From assembly GCA_905221605.1 (NCBI GenBank), contig CAJNDS010002361.1, forward strand, positions 303,364-367,363: 64,000 nt of DNA, read 5' to 3'. Below the pieces are notes generated by a model. The model saw nothing but the letters and a program-made list of their open reading frames with translations. It was not told the origin of the DNA and did no database searches. The stretch's first letter is position 1. The number at the start of each line of letters is the position of its first letter. This document shows, piece after piece, positions 1 through 12,330 of the stretch. Origin of the DNA: Symbiodinium natans. Lineage: Eukaryota; Sar; Dinophyceae; Suessiales; Symbiodiniaceae. The translations under genes were made by a program, and so were the position numbers.

Positions 1-173
1 GCAGCTGCACGTCCTGGCCTATGACACTCAGTGGATAGTACTAGGCAAGGCTTCAGAAGCAGAGACGATGTAGCAACTGCAAGGCATTCCACACGTGCAG
101 ACATTCAAGCATCAGCTTGGTATGCCTTTGTGCTCATTCCCAATAGCCTGCCGCGTTCCCAGCTCCTCGCGAC

Positions 174-1280
174 ATGCGTATCGCATCGTCTGTGCTCAGG
201 CACTGGGGCTTCGACGCGAATTGTGAGCAAGCGTCTACGCAGACCTGCGTAGAGAATGAAGCTTTGCAGCAGCCAGCGTGGCCAGGATCATCATCGTCAT
301 CAGGGGTGAGGAAACAGAATGCCGCAGCATTTTTTCAGAACGACCGTGGCCCGCCAGGCACAGAGACGTCCGGCCGGCCATATAGATCGCGGCAAGGCAA
401 CGCGTCATTTCTAGGACTGGGACTGCCAGGCAGTTCCAAGAATGACCTGCGCAAAAGCCCACGGTTGAAGCATCATGTGCAGATTCGATTGCAACTCCAG
501 ACGCCAGAAATATACGCCACGGATATTGGAGATGAATTGCCATTCATGGGTCCACTGCATGGCTGCATGGTGCCTGATGCAGATGGGATGGGAGAGCCGG
601 GGCTTATACACCCAGAGATAACATTCAATGCATTGCCTCCAATTTTTGGAGGAATTCGTGAAGTGCATGTGCACTTGGAGGACCTGACAACGAATCAGGT
701 TTTTTGGGATGCCGACTTCAAGCTACCCTTCTTCGACCCAATCATGAATCTCGTGGGCAAAACGCGGCTAAAGAAATACACTGTACCGAAGAACATGGCA
801 GACATGTTCCACAAGCCCTGCGTGGCACGAGACGACATGAGGCCACATTTTTTTGATTTGAGCATCCGTACTCTGGGCAAGTACTGGGACGATGTCTTGG
901 AGGAGTGGCGACCGAACAAGGGTTTTAAGGGCAGAGGGCCCGAGGCCCACATCGGCTTCGTCGTCCAGAGAATGCCTGAGCTGTCCTTCGACGGGAAGAC
1001 CGAGCAGCTTGGCTTGTGGAGGCGCCCAAATTCTCCATACTCAGCAGACGGCGGGGAGATCCAAGATCCTTTTGAACGAGTGCTTGCTGGGCATGAGGAT
1101 CCTTTTTACGATCGCATGAAGGGAAAGACCCAACGTGGCTACTACGACTACATCATTACCAAGGGCGGTCGTACAAAAGACAGATTCGACTACCTTGCCA
1201 AATATGGACCACCTTTGCTCCTTGGAGTTCCGCCTGGATTAGACGACGAGCCAGGCAATGGTCTGCCGTTTGGCAGATGA
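174..1280 (+). CDS. Unidentified protein, 3' portion of a gene (368-codon ORF)
   Basis: A single open frame runs from an ATG at 174 to a TGA at 1278-1280. The first 80 or so residues are Ser/Gly/Gln-rich and may be disordered. From about residue 95 onward the protein is well mixed and globular-looking: stretches such as HVHLEDLTTNQVFW and KLPFFDPIMNLVGKTRLKKY, a basic centre (NKGFKGRGPEAHIGFVV) and a C-terminus rich in Gly/Pro (KYGPPLLLGVPPGLDDEPG). I see no signal peptide, membrane segment or catalytic motif, and I do not recognise the family. The frame stays open for some way upstream of 174, so the ATG may be internal to a longer exon. It is the longest uninterrupted normal-composition ORF in the window. 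Coding is likely; function is unknown. Confidence 0.7.
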   Translation: MRIASSVLRHWGFDANCEQASTQTCVENEALQQPAWPGSSSSSGVRKQNAAAFFQNDRGPPGTETSGRPYRSRQGNASFLGLGLPGSSKNDLRKSPRLKHHVQIRLQLQTPEIYATDIGDELPFMGPLHGCMVPDADGMGEPGLIHPEITFNALPPIFGGIREVHVHLEDLTTNQVFWDADFKLPFFDPIMNLVGKTRLKKYTVPKNMADMFHKPCVARDDMRPHFFDLSIRTLGKYWDDVLEEWRPNKGFKGRGPEAHIGFVVQRMPELSFDGKTEQLGLWRRPNSPYSADGGEIQDPFERVLAGHEDPFYDRMKGKTQRGYYDYIITKGGRTKDRFDYLAKYGPPLLLGVPPGLDDEPGNGLPFGR

Positions 1281-2280
1281 GAAAAAGCAAAAAAAGAGAA
1301 AGAAAAAGGTCCTACTGCGTCGAGCTGGCACGGATGAGAGCAGCAGAGAAGCTGGGACATGCTGGGACAATGCAGGCCCTTGCGGCGCGAGTGTCCGCCG
1401 TGTTGTGGCTGAGACGCTGTCGATCCAGCCTGAGCCTCACACGGCCTGGAACGTGCGAGAGTTGATGACGTTGAACGCTTAGGTGCTGCAAAGCCTGATC
1501 AGTCTAGGCTCGGCGACCAATTTCAAACCCAAGCACCTCTTTATGCAGCTTTGTCAAGTCCGGGTTCTTGTTGGACATGTCTGTGGATTCCAGGTTCGAT
1601 ATCGAGCAGGCTTCGGAGGCAAGACCCAGACTTTGCACAACTGTGCGCAGCGCGTGCACAAATTTGCCGAAGAGTTTCGAAGAAGCTTCGCGCAGAATGC
1701 GGTTTTTTGAGCGCAGGCACTGGAGCGCAACTTGGAGGCGCACTGCCGAGAGCCTTAGGGCACCTTGCTCGACCGCACCGACAAGTACATCAATTACGTA
1801 GTTATCTGAATGTTACGGCACAGGTCATTTTTTTAGAAATTCGAGAACTGAGTTGCAAATTCTCGTTTGTTGCCGTATTGTTGTCCTATGTTGCCCTTCA
1901 AAGAACTAGTTTGCGAAAAGCGAAGCGATCTACTAGATCACGAGACCTTTGCATGACACAATTCTGACGTGAGGCGGCAAAGGATATGGAGAGCCGGCTT
2001 GTGAAGGGCGCAGGGACAGCAGGGGCCTCCGTCCGCTTGCACAAAAGCTTGTGTCTGCCAGTATGTGCCCTCTCAGGTCATGAAGAGAGAAGCATGCCAC
2101 CAAGTGGTGCAGCGCACTGTGGCCAGGCAATTTTCGGAGTCCCAAATGATGAATTCGTCAGGTCCATGTCGGAAGTCAGAGATTCCAACTGTGTCCAGTC
2201 GTGTACCCAAGGGGGCGGGCAGGGGGGTGGTTGCACTGGTTGCGCTTTTGGGAGTATTCCGGGGAGCGAGTACGGTTAGT
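1281..2280. other. Intergenic spacer, no supported gene
   Basis: Short overlapping ORFs occur in several frames on both strands, but none has coding-like composition or splice-site support. A purine-rich stretch (aaaaagcaaaaaaagagaaagaaaaagg) follows directly on the stop codon of the upstream gene. No poly(A) signal can be assigned with confidence. Confidence 0.4.
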
Positions 2281-2790
<510 letters not shown>

Positions 2791-4320
2791 GTTACTAGTA
2801 CCAGTACTTGTACTGTAGTGCTACAGTACTGTAATACTAGTAGTACTAGTAGTATTACTGGTACTACTAGTACTTGCACGAGTACGAGTACTAGTACTAG
2901 GCTGCGTTACCCGCGTTTTTTCGGACCAACTCTTGCTTCTAGTCCGTTTTGTTTTGGTGGGGCGGGGGGGGGGGGGGCTGGCCGGGCTGGTTACGTGCTT
3001 GTTTTAACTGCACACCTTTGCGGAGAGCAGGCGACTGCTGCAGAGATGCCGAAAACACGGGAGAGCTCCTATGTCGACATCACCAATACAGCCAGCACAC
3101 GTTCAACGTCTACGTGCTCAAACAAAGCATGTCTTCTACTCCACCCGATTTCATCGCGCCTGCCAGCGTCCTATACTTTTCATACAACGACTTTACACCA
3201 AAAAGAAGCATGCTACCCTAGCGCAGCCTGCAACGGCACAGCTAGGCCACAAATCTGCGGGCAAACGTGGGTAGCGCATCCTGGTACTAGTACTACTAGT
3301 ACATTCGTCGCAGTTTCAACCCCCCGCCCCGCACTCCGCACCGCGTGACAACCAGAGGGATTGCCTGCAACCGAAAAATAGACTGCACTGTACGAAGTTG
3401 CACGCCGCACAATCCACAAATCCACAGTTTTACATTGGCAGGCAGTGATTTCTCGAATCCTCCTCTGGTCATGCAGCCACAGAAAGCCTCCTGAAACCTC
3501 AAGTCATACTGTCATACTCGTTACTCCAACGAAAGAGGCTGTCAAAGCTGTCCAGCTGACGTGTGCAGGTTGTCCGTCTTGCGTGGCAAAGTTCTAGCTG
3601 CAGCCGAAACGGTTTCAGCTGCAAGGCCCGTGACTGAGCTGCATGATCTCGCGTTCTGTTCCTCCGTAAATTTCCTTCACTTGCAGGCCCTTGTCGGATC
3701 AGAGGCGTCAGCGTGAGTGTCATTAAAGTGGGGGTTCTTGCAAAAGACAGACGAAAGGCGAGAAGAAGGTGTGAACGCCGCAGCCCTTGCCACATGGCTC
3801 TGTGGCGATGGAAAAGACTATGACCTTATATAGCTTCTTGGAAGGGCAGTTCCTGACAGCCAAGCTATACTGTAGTCACTATCACGATCGTTTGCCAGCG
3901 TGCAGAGACAAAGGAGCCCTGACAGGCCCTGACGGCCATGACCTCCCAAGTTAAAGCCGCAGAGCGAAATCGAACATGGTCAGAGACCCGGCCTAAGCGG
4001 CAGGAGGCAGAAGCGGAGCTACACCAAAGCAGAGGTCACAAAAAACCCAGAGCCTGCTGATATTCATGAGTGAAGCCCAAACCGGGCCACTGTTATGTGT
4101 CTGCACCATTTCGTCCCTCCCCGTCTCCCCCCATGCCTCCGCCTCTCCTCCATGCTGTTGTTCTGCTTGATGCTCGGAGCCTGGCGAAGCTTCTGGAGGG
4201 TGTGTTAGTACGTGACTCGATCGTAGATCACAGTTTCACCTCATTTTTCCAAGCCTCAGGGCTTTGGAATCCAGCCTCTCCTGGAACCGTTGTGCTCGTT
4301 TGGTAGCATTCAGCGGTTGC
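2791..4320. other. Intergenic spacer with ACTAGT-rich palindromic tract
   Basis: From 2,790 to 2,905 the sequence is dominated by alternating AGTACT/ACTAGT words, so it can fold on itself; it looks like the degenerate continuation of the adjacent trinucleotide array. A poly-G run of about 13 lies at 2,965-2,977. The rest shows only short ORFs with no codon or domain signal. Confidence 0.45.
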
Positions 4321-4322
4321 AT

Positions 4323-4516
4323 TGAGCTCGACAGGGCAGACTTAGCCGGAGCGCGGCGAAGCAGCCAGCTGGCCCTGACGGAAGTGCGATACTCAGCAGC
4401 CCGTGGACATCTCAGCGGCAGGTTGATTTAAGATCATTGCTGTTTGGAGCTGAGGCAGCCGCAACCGCACTGGAGCAACTCATGACAGCCTTGGATGAGG
4501 CGGCTTCTTCAAGTTG
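4323..4516 (+). CDS. Candidate terminal exon of an unidentified gene
   Basis: An open frame bounded upstream by a stop and ending at a TGA (4514-4516) gives an Ala/Leu-rich, amphipathic C-terminus (LRSLLFGAEAAATALEQLM, then TALDEAASSS). A possible AG acceptor precedes GTTGATTTAAGATC at about 4,421. No upstream exon was found and no family is recognised. The call rests on helix-like composition only. Confidence 0.35.
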
Positions 4517-4659
4517 AAGCATGTTGAAGCGCTACGGCTTTGTCAATGGCCAATACGCTTCACTGTTTCATGCAGGCAACCTCGCATGTGGATGCGGGTG
4601 GTGGCCAGCGAGCTCGCACAGGTGAAGTACAGGCCATGCTTCGCACAAGCTTTTAGAGA

Positions 4660-5574
4660 GAGAGGGTGGCCCCAGCACAGACAACGGAGAAGTTGCCTCA
4701 TATCTCCTCACCACACTAGCAGTCCTAGGATACGACACAGATAACCAACCACCGTCGCTCCCGAGCAGCCCCCTCCCAGACACCAACGAGCCAGCGGAGG
4801 AGTCAACGACAGAGGCACGAGCCACAGCCAGCCGGCCCTCCCAGCAGCACACCAGCGAACAGCACCCGAACCCAATACGGGAACAGACCAACCACTCACC
4901 ACACCCACGGAGGGGGAACCAGACGCATGGGAAGAAGCGAAGGAACGATGGAGGGACCCCAGCAAAAAAGCCCAGAGTGTGCACCGACAAGATCGGGAAG
5001 CAATCCGCAACATAATGGCAGAACCAGCAGCGGGGCAACGCCCTCCCGGAAGCGAGGAACTTGCGCAGGACTTGAGCACGCTCCTCCGCCTATTCCAACA
5101 GACCCACGGAGACCTGCAGCGAGCACGGCCGTTGGAAGGGGAAGGAGGCGAAGATATGCAGAGAGCCTTCCGGGCGTGCAGGGAAGCAATAGACCTCCTG
5201 CATGACATGCTCTCCTGGCGACACCAGGCCTTCCCGACAGGCCTATTCGAACAAGTGGCGGCACAGGGGGAGGCTCGCAACAGCGCAGTGGAAAGAACCA
5301 ACGCAGGAGCACCAGGGAAAGGCCCAGAGTTCACATGGCGAATGTACTGGAATTGGCCGGGGGAACTGAAGAGCAGACGGTGCGAGAAGGGAGGGAAGAG
5401 AACGAAGGGGGTAGCAGGCAGCAACCGCTATGGCAAGTTCGCAGCCGCCCAGTTGTGGAGCTCGCCAACCTTGTCGCGGGGGCCATCCACAACCTTGAAG
5501 AGTGGGCCAGCAATCAGTTCGGGGAGCTTGTGATGGTGGAAGAAATCCAAAACCTTCCTCCAAACAGGGGGTAA
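4660..5574 (+). pseudogene. Decayed retroelement-like coding stretch
   Basis: After a short (AG)n run at 4,652-4,662 the + strand stays open in shifting frames. First comes a Pro/Thr/Glu-rich segment. Then follows a charged helical segment (WEEAKERWRDPSKKAQSV, and downstream AQDLSTLLRLFQQTHGDLQ) in the frame ending near 5,330. Last, in another frame from 5,335, comes a segment with RPVVELANLVAGAIHNLEEW that stops at 5,574. The frame changes suggest at least one indel. Composition and layout resemble the ORF1-like region of the retroelement at 25-26 kb, but I cannot align the two by eye. No reverse transcriptase is visible. It could instead be a single-copy disordered protein with introns. Confidence 0.35.
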
Positions 5575-6113
5575 AGATGTGAGCACGGGGGAACACCGCG
5601 AAGAAGACGTTACGCAGCCGACACAAGTGTGGCCACCGCCGAGACCGTCAACTGAAGGGAACAGCTGAGTGTAGACACACCACAGCAGTGAGGGGAAAGG
5701 TGCCATAACACGGGGAAACTAAGTGATTGGATCGGGGGACTTGAGGGAGGACTTCGGGAGGTTGCAACAGGATCGGGGGTTGGGGGAATTGAGGGATAGG
5801 GATAATCACTCAGAGGCACCCGTAGAAGAGCAACCACAAGCACCTTTTGGGCAGAAACTGAGCTCTTAATTGGATATAGATAGTTAGTGGGGCATATGCA
5901 CACAGTCTGCCGAAACCAGTGCATACTTCCGCCGTGCCAATAAAGTTGGGTGTCTAGGTGGTGTGCATCAGGGGAAGCAGCTTGGGGAGGTAAGAAGCAC
6001 GGAAGACGAAGTCGGGGGAAGCTGGTAAACAGCGCCGGGAAACAGTCATCGCACCAGCCGGTCCACCTGACACAGTCCGTCGTTGCAGTCTCACGTACGA
6101 ACCTGACGCATCT
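5575..6113. other. Probable non-coding remainder of the retroelement-like unit
   Basis: No coding signal is seen. The stretch is purine-rich and ends just before a hairpin-plus-purine retroposon tail at 6,114. An AATAAA-like word (CCAATAAAGTT) occurs near 5,938. Confidence 0.3.
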
Positions 6114-6181
6114 CGGGCGCGCCTGTTGCGCGGGGGGGCTCTCCCTATGCCCTGCAGAAAAAGAAGAGGGAGAGCGAGAGC
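6114..6181 (+). mobile_element. Retroposon 3' tail (GC-rich hairpin plus purine tail)
   Basis: The inverted pair GGGCGCGCC / TTGCGCG is followed by a G-run, CTCTCCCTATGCCC and a (GAA/GAG)n tail. This plan (GC palindrome, G-run, C-run, then AAGA-type tail) recurs at seven other places in the window. The closest match is at 31,398-31,486, where GGGCGCGCC is again followed by GCGCGG. Confidence 0.55.
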
Positions 6182-6517
6182 GCCAGGAGCCGAATCAGAG
6201 AGCTAGGCAAGGACCTAAGCAGCCTAAGCACCAACCACTGGAAGCAGCGGGCCGTTGTGGCCGGGTCCTTCCTCTTGGGGGGGCCTCGCTGCAAGAAGAG
6301 AGAGCGTTCGTGGGGGAGGGGAGGAAGGGGGTTGAAGTTGCAGGGGGCGTGGGAGGTTAACTTGCAGGAGTTCAGCAAAGGCAAAGGGGGGCTTGGTGCC
6401 GTGACAAAGTCTGTTAAATAGGAGCAAGAGAAGCGGTCTCAAAAGCAAAGGTGCTCAGCAACCGCAGGTGCGGCCGAAAACCGGCCGACAGGTGGGTGTT
6501 AGCGAAACAACCTGACA
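6182..6517. other. Spacer between retroposon tails
   Basis: A purine-rich stretch with no coding support lies between two retroposon 3' tails. It probably belongs to the body of the 5'-truncated copy ending at 6,583. Confidence 0.3.
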
Positions 6518-6583
6518 TGGGCGCCCTTGGCGCGGGGCTCGCCTCAAGCCCCAAAAAAAGAAAGTCAAGAGAGAGAGAGAGAG
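6518..6583 (+). mobile_element. Retroposon 3' tail, second copy
   Basis: GGGCGCCCTTGGCGCGGGG, then CTCGCCTCAAGCCCC, then an A-rich AAAGAAAG and (AG)n tail. The arrangement is the same as in the neighbouring copies. No clear target duplication was found. Confidence 0.55.
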
Positions 6584-6666
6584 TGGCACTTCATGTAACC
6601 ACCTGGTGCGGTTGTCCTTGAAGCTCGTACCGTGCACACGCATGTTCACGCCAACCGACTCGTTTA

Positions 6667-6739
6667 TGCGCCCTCCTTGGGGCGGTCCCTTCGGGGACTC
6701 TGCGCGCTAGAAGGAAGGAAGAAAGAGAGGGAGAGAGAT
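6667..6739 (+). mobile_element. Retroposon 3' tail, third copy
   Basis: GCGCCCTCCTTGGGGCGG is followed by CCCTTCGGGGACTC and a GAAGGAAGGAAGAAAGAGAGG tail. It is the most diverged of the three tails in this cluster, in the same orientation. Confidence 0.4.
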
Positions 6740-6850
6740 TCAAAACGCAACATAGCACTGCATCTGGCAGGCAGCTGCCAGTACAATCGGCGGAGAGTCG
6801 CCGGCGTCGCCTACTTCAGCAATAGTGGATGTGTCTCGTGGGCCTCCAGC

Positions 6851-7035
6851 GGAAGTGCTGCAGGATGTCTACTCTTGACCTGTTCATCCGTTTGTTTGCC
6901 GGACACAACAGCACCATGAATGCCATGAAATGTCCAATGTGTACCGCAAATGTATTGGATCCTACCTCAGAATGCGTTACGGTTGCCGAACCTGTCTACG
7001 CATCAGTTGCCGTAGTGTTGCAGCAGTTGCAGTAG
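6851..7035 (+). CDS. Candidate exon with a CPMC motif
   Basis: An open frame reads STLDLFIRLFAGHNSTMNAM, continues through KCPMCTANVLDP and ends QQLQ with TAG at 7,033-7,035. The composition is coding-like and the CxxC pair could bind a metal, but no partner cysteines are visible nearby. It may be an early exon of the gene that follows on the same strand. Family not recognised. Confidence 0.3.
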
Positions 7036-7279
7036 CGCTGCAGCTCCCCCTTGCGCAAATTGCGCACTGTGAGGACTTCCAGAGTTCCTTTGCCGGGGGG
7101 CTTGTTGCCATGACCAGCAAGTTGGCGAACTAACGGCTTGCGATGGCTAGTGCCAGCTGCCAGGGAGTAAGTGCGCACAAGTGCACATAGGTGCACAAGA
7201 GGCCAAAAGTTTCACAATGTTTCACAGAAAGCGTATAGACAGATGAGAGATTCTTCATTCGAAAGATGCGTGAGACGTT

Positions 7280-10200
7280 TCGATTTGAAGCTGCAACAGC
7301 TTATACCATGAAAGCATCCCATTACCAAAGACCGCAGTCATTTGGTCCTGCTTCATGGGGGACTTTGTGGCTGGCCTGCTTGAGGGTGAGATCCTTACAC
7401 ACCTCGGCTTATAAGAAGATCGGTGACATGAAGTGCAGCAATTTCGTTCACTGTGCCGGCTACTGTAAAGTGTTTTTTTCGGTGTTCAGCCGCTTCGCGC
7501 ATTCAACTCCATCGCTCGCTCTGTTTGCCAAAAAGTAATCAATGGATGAAGTGAAAATCGCTGGAAGAGTAGTCTAGTAAGGTGAGGAACGAGGTTGGCA
7601 TGACGGTGATGAGCTAAGAAACAATTGATGTGAGGCTGAGTCCGCATGCACGTACAAACCCTAGATGCCGCTGTTTCAGGGTGATGTGTTTGCAGCTTGT
7701 GTTTGCAGCTCGGCGGTAGTCGCTCTACCGTGGCTAGTGCGGACATGAGGAAACTTCGCCGGTGGGCACGCCCTTAAATGTCAACAGCGGAGAAAATGGC
7801 TGCCCCCATCGATCGCAAGCACACTCGGCTCCAGGGCCTGCGTTGTTAAGCTGTTGTAGTTGCAAAACTGCCAGCAACGAAGAAACGAGAGCGGGCAACT
7901 CATGAGCCTGTCTCGTCAAGGTACGCGCCCGTGAACATGGCATCACCGGCAGCTGAGCTTGCAAGCATTCAGGCCGCGAGCTGGGAGCGCCACAATGCGC
8001 GCGAAGATGTATGATTCATATATATATATATATTCATATGATGTCACGCGCACGCAGGCAGAGCTGCAGTCCGTGAAGAGGGCGCTGCAAAATGGCGCAC
8101 GGCTCCGAGTAATCACTGCATTTGTTACTCATGTGCTGCTCTCATCAAGTGTGCTTATGCCCGAGGCTGCAGCCAGAGAGCAAATATGCAAAATTTCAAA
8201 GTCTGATCCCATTCTGATCTCATACATGAAGCAGGGAGTGAGTCTACATCCAACTTTTTGCAGATGGACCAGATATGAGCACGGAGTTTGCTTTATGCCT
8301 TCTTTGTGATGTGTGCGAGAGTTACAGCACAGCCAAACGACGTTAGTTTAAGCAACTCTTTCACCACGCCACCGGCTGACACGTGGCTGACATCACACCA
8401 TGGACCCTCAAGCTTCACGTGCAGGGCGTGAGATTTCCAGTCCCACGACTGGACAAATCAACGAGCGGAGCAGGCTTCATTTACTCAAAGGGAACTTCTT
8501 GCTGAAGTTGTCTCAGGGTGTTTCGGAGCTGCTTTACCTTGCTTGCAATAAATTGTAGAAATTACTGCACGTCGCTGCAGACCGGCCGCAGCCTGGGCCG
8601 AGGAACTTTAGTTTCATGAACTCAAATGACTCTAGTTGCGTTCCAGTGTTCCAGAAACTGTTGCGTTCACCTGGAGCCTCACTGGCATAGACTCCACGGT
8701 GAGCGCTTCCGTGTACATGTTAGCAGCTCTCTATGTGCAATATACAAATATACCCCAGCAGCCCATACAAACCACACCGAGGCGGCACATCTCGGAATGC
8801 AAGGTGATGCATTGCAGAAGTATTTGCTTTTGCTGAATGAGAAGGCAAGACTTGCTGTAGAGAGTTCTTGCTCGGTCTTGAGATTCGTTCTAGCCCGTGG
8901 TCTTGGCCCTTCTAGCGAGTCCAACAGTTAAGATTGACATCGTTTGCAGGAAAACCTGATGCTGTCGAAGCAGCTGCGCAGCTTGGCAACTGGCCTGCAC
9001 ATGCCCCGAAATGCGAACACCGCCGAACACATCCTCAACAGTTGGAGCTGCAACGGGGACGAATCAGGCATGCAGTCCTGGCTTTTATGATTTCTACGCG
9101 TTCCAGGGAAAGCTTGCATGTGGCGGGTTCAGTCCCAGTGTAACTTTGCCGTCGGATACAGTCGAGTACTGCTCTCAGTTTGTTGTTGAACTTTGTCTAT
9201 GATGCCGTGGGTTCTGCTTCTCACGGGCGTTCTACTGCTCACTGGACATTGTAGCGCCGGGAAGCACATGTACATGTCGAAATCCCTGTTGCGCAATTGT
9301 ACCAAGCGAAGCCCAGGCAATTGCTGAGAATAGCGAGCCGCTGCTTGGCGCACGGGGCTTGAAGAGATGTCATCATCACCGGGGCTTCATGAATGAAGTG
9401 AGCAAGAAGATAATGCAAAGAAGAATGTGCCTCAAGCGTTCCTTTTGCCTCACTCCTTCTGTGGTATCGGCTCCCTTCTCTCACCAGCACAACAGGTTCG
9501 CGAACAGATGGAGTTCTGCAATACTTCTGCAATATCACATTACTTTCCTGCTTATGGGTGTTGAGGCATCATCAGGACCTGGACGGGGATACACAGGTGG
9601 TGGCCATGCGACGAATGGGTGCGGTATCTCAGAAGTTCATCCGACCCTGTGTGTTGTTGCTATTTGTTGCTGTAATATCATTGTGGTTCATTGTGGATTG
9701 GAGGAAGCTTGTCAATCGTCAGCTTTGAGATGAGCTGCACGTGAATCAGCAGTCAGATTTGCTTCCAGCTCTCCACAGACATTGCCGCAAAGGACTCCAG
9801 TTCTTACAGTTGCTCCCGGTAGATGTGTTTGCCAGGTGTAGCATGTTTGACACCATGTATTTCGCTCGAGAGGGTGGTGAATTTTACAATTTCCGTTTTA
9901 TGATGCACGCCTTCGGTTCTTGCCTCGCGGAGAGTTCTACAAACTAAGGTCTGGTCACCCAGCGCGACCTGCGCCAGGCGGAGACATCAAGGTGCCTTGT
10001 CGCTACTTTTGCAGATTAGATGTTGAGTTTGGGCTGAAGAGTTTGTGCAACCTTCCAGCATTGAATGACGATGTTGCCGATCGTATCTGTGCACAGATGC
10101 GCACGAACAAGTCACAAGAGCACTTGTGGATGAAACGGGTGAAATACACCAAAGAAGTCCCAAGCTTGGAAAGGCCCAGCATAGAGAGTGCACAAAGCCC

Positions 10201-10476
10201 ATAAATCCAACAAAATTTTTTTGTCGTTGGTTGGTGACACGGTGGGCTAGCATGCAGCATCGTGCAAGTGCCTGTGCTGTTCCAGGGATTGCATTCTCGG
10301 AACTGCATTTGTTCAGGCCTTCAGCCGAGAAAACCTGCAGGAGGTAGCTGTCCAAGCTGCTCTTGTCAGGCTTGTTTTGCTCGCTCTTTGATATTCTGAG
10401 TGTAGTTAACGACAACGAGGTTCTCTTGCACATGGCTGAGTACGAGGCATGTTGCTTTAAATGTGCTGGCACGTGA
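7280..10476 (+). CDS. Multi-exon gene of unknown function with one predicted membrane segment
   Basis: At least eight short coding-like segments line up on the + strand: 7,288-7,412 (SCFMGDFVAGLLEGEIL), 8,055-8,110 (AELQSVKRALQNGARLR), about 8,755-8,900 (ALQKYLLLLNEKARLAV), 8,950-9,087 (starting ENLMLSKQLRSLATGL after a TTTGCAG acceptor), 9,255-9,359 (HVEIPVAQLYQAKPRQLL), 9,399-9,496 (FLLPHSFCGIGSLLSPAQQ), 9,576-9,728, 10,286-10,390 (FVQAFSRENLQEVAVQAAL) and 10,403-10,476. The pair at 9,399-9,496 and 9,576-9,728 joins in phase across a 79-nt GT-AG intron. The second member carries a single hydrophobic helix (CVLLLFVAVISLWFIV) followed by WRKLVNRQL and a stop. Either this is one gene with the later segments alternative or belonging to a second gene, or two adjacent genes. 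I do not recognise the family. Exon choice is approximate. Confidence 0.45.
7413..8054. other. Putative intronic sequence
   Basis: No coding signal is seen between the candidate exons. The stretch ends in a short (TA)n run at 8,019-8,034. Confidence 0.35.
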
Positions 10477-11696
10477 AGTCATGTGTCTTGTGCATCCTCA
10501 ATGTCAGTGCCAGCGCAACTGTGGAAGCAGATGTGTATCGGTCAAACCGTTGCAATGATGTTGCAATTTTGTCAGCGCCAAATTGCGCCTTTGACCAGGC
10601 ACTGCCTGCCGAGTGTGCAGGGCCCTTGGTTTGAAGTCGCCTTACGACCAAGCAAGAAGGCGTGCAGGTGCATGCAGCCAGGCAGAGAATCCTTGGAGGA
10701 ACCCTCCGCACGACCCTCACGGACGTACTACAATGGATTTTGCAATCTACAGTACTCAAAATTAATCTTTTCAAAAACTGTTGCCGTACTTCTTCTACTA
10801 TTGCTACTACTGTTTACAGCGACGATGACCACCACTACTGTGGTGACATTTTTGCTTTACTTGCGGTACTAGTACTAGTGACGACGACGACGACTACTAC
10901 GACTCCGACTACGCCACGCAACGACAGCCGCAGGCGCCTATGCGCGGTGGCAATGGCATGCGTTACGTGTAGGTTTTGGAGCATCTTTGCGTTTTCCTGC
11001 ATGTGAGATGAATCTGCAAGGCGCAGGTGTTTTGAAGGCTTCAGCTTTTGAGTTCCAATCTTGTACTGAAGAATATTGAAGAACACTATGTTTGCGAGTA
11101 GGGGGGGGGGGGGGGGGGGGCTTCGCCCTCAAACTACCCCGCCGCTGAACGAGCAAACTTGGTTTGCACAGGATCGTGCCATGAAATGAACTTGCATTAA
11201 ACGCATCCAGGTCCTTCCGCGCCCGTCATGCGAGCATTGTGCTCGCAAATGATGGGGGGGGGCCTCTCCCCAATCCTCGCTTTTCGTTGATTAAGAAAAG
11301 CCGGGCAAGCTTGAGAAAACCTAGTTTTGTCAGAGGCTTCCGATTGAAAGATGGATTAAAAAGGCTTTCCAACTAAAACATGCAGTAAGTAGAGGTTTGG
11401 TTTCCTAGAAGTACTAAAATAATATGGAGAAGATAGAGGTCTTTCATATGGAGAAAACTCGAGGTTTTCCTACTGAACAATAGGGAGAAGAAAGGTTTCC
11501 CTACCACGAGGAAGACAAATGGGACCAACAACTGAACAGTTCTCAAACAAAATCTCCATTCCTTTATACAACCCAGCTAGAAAAAGCATAAAGTGTAAAC
11601 CTAGAGGAAATGGGTTCAATTCGAAGTCGGGTATCGAGGACATGGAGATTCATCTAGAAAGTATACCGGAAGGTTTTTATTGCACCATGCAAGGCG
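10477..11696. other. Spacer with short microsatellites and a poly-G run
   Basis: The 10,783-10,910 region is a mix of CTACTA/ACGACG trinucleotides. A 20-base G-run lies at 11,101-11,120 and shorter G-runs near 11,252. The AT-richer interval 11,280-11,640 has repeated GAAAACC/AGGTTTTCC words but no ORF of interest. Confidence 0.4.
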
Positions 11697-11793
11697 AAAG
11701 CCCTCAAAGCGTTGTCCGCGCTTGCTTACGCAAATGCTGGTGCCGTGGGCCAGGCGGGCAGGCTGCAGTTGTTGCTGCGGTTCATGCACGATA
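11697..11793 (+). CDS. Candidate exon of a helical-repeat protein
   Basis: After a possible AG acceptor (GCGAAAG) the frame reads LKALSALAYANAGAVGQAG and then RLQLLLRFMHD. The Leu/Ala periodicity is typical of alpha-helical solenoid repeats such as the octo- or heptatricopeptide-type RNA-binding families found in dinoflagellates. That assignment is an inference from pattern only. A GA or GT donor near 11,793 would end it. Confidence 0.35.
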
Positions 11794-12330
11794 CCTTTTA
11801 CTGTTTCAGGACGACAAGGTGTTGCCCACTTTGCCCACTCCTCACGAGTAAGAAGACCTGAGACGTATTCGCTGTTGAAGCTGTCGAGGGTACAGCATCA
11901 AGGCTTCGAGTAGTCAAGCTCCACCCGACGGAGGGTGCTGTCACCTCAGTACTCTTTAGCCACTGTGGCGCCTCAGGCGGAACAACTCATGGTTTTCCAG
12001 CCATTGTGTTGGGCACATGTTCGAGTTGTTAAGGCAGTCCAGCTCACTGCAATGAGAGCCATCTCCAACATGGCTTACGACCAGGACGGATGACAGAGCA
12101 GATCTCTTGTGCCAATACCTAGTTGACTATCAGGGGTTCTTACAGGAGATTAAAACTTCTACACCCCTCGAACCGAGTGCAGTTTTTGTGTTCGGGCCTT
12201 CCTGCTTGAGAGCCTGGACGATGGACGCATATTAGCCCCAGAGTGTCATGCACTGGCACAGTTCAGTTTTGTCCACTGCCTGGCCAGGGAAATCGATTAA
12301 GTAGAGAGACAGAATGCTCGATTCCATGGA

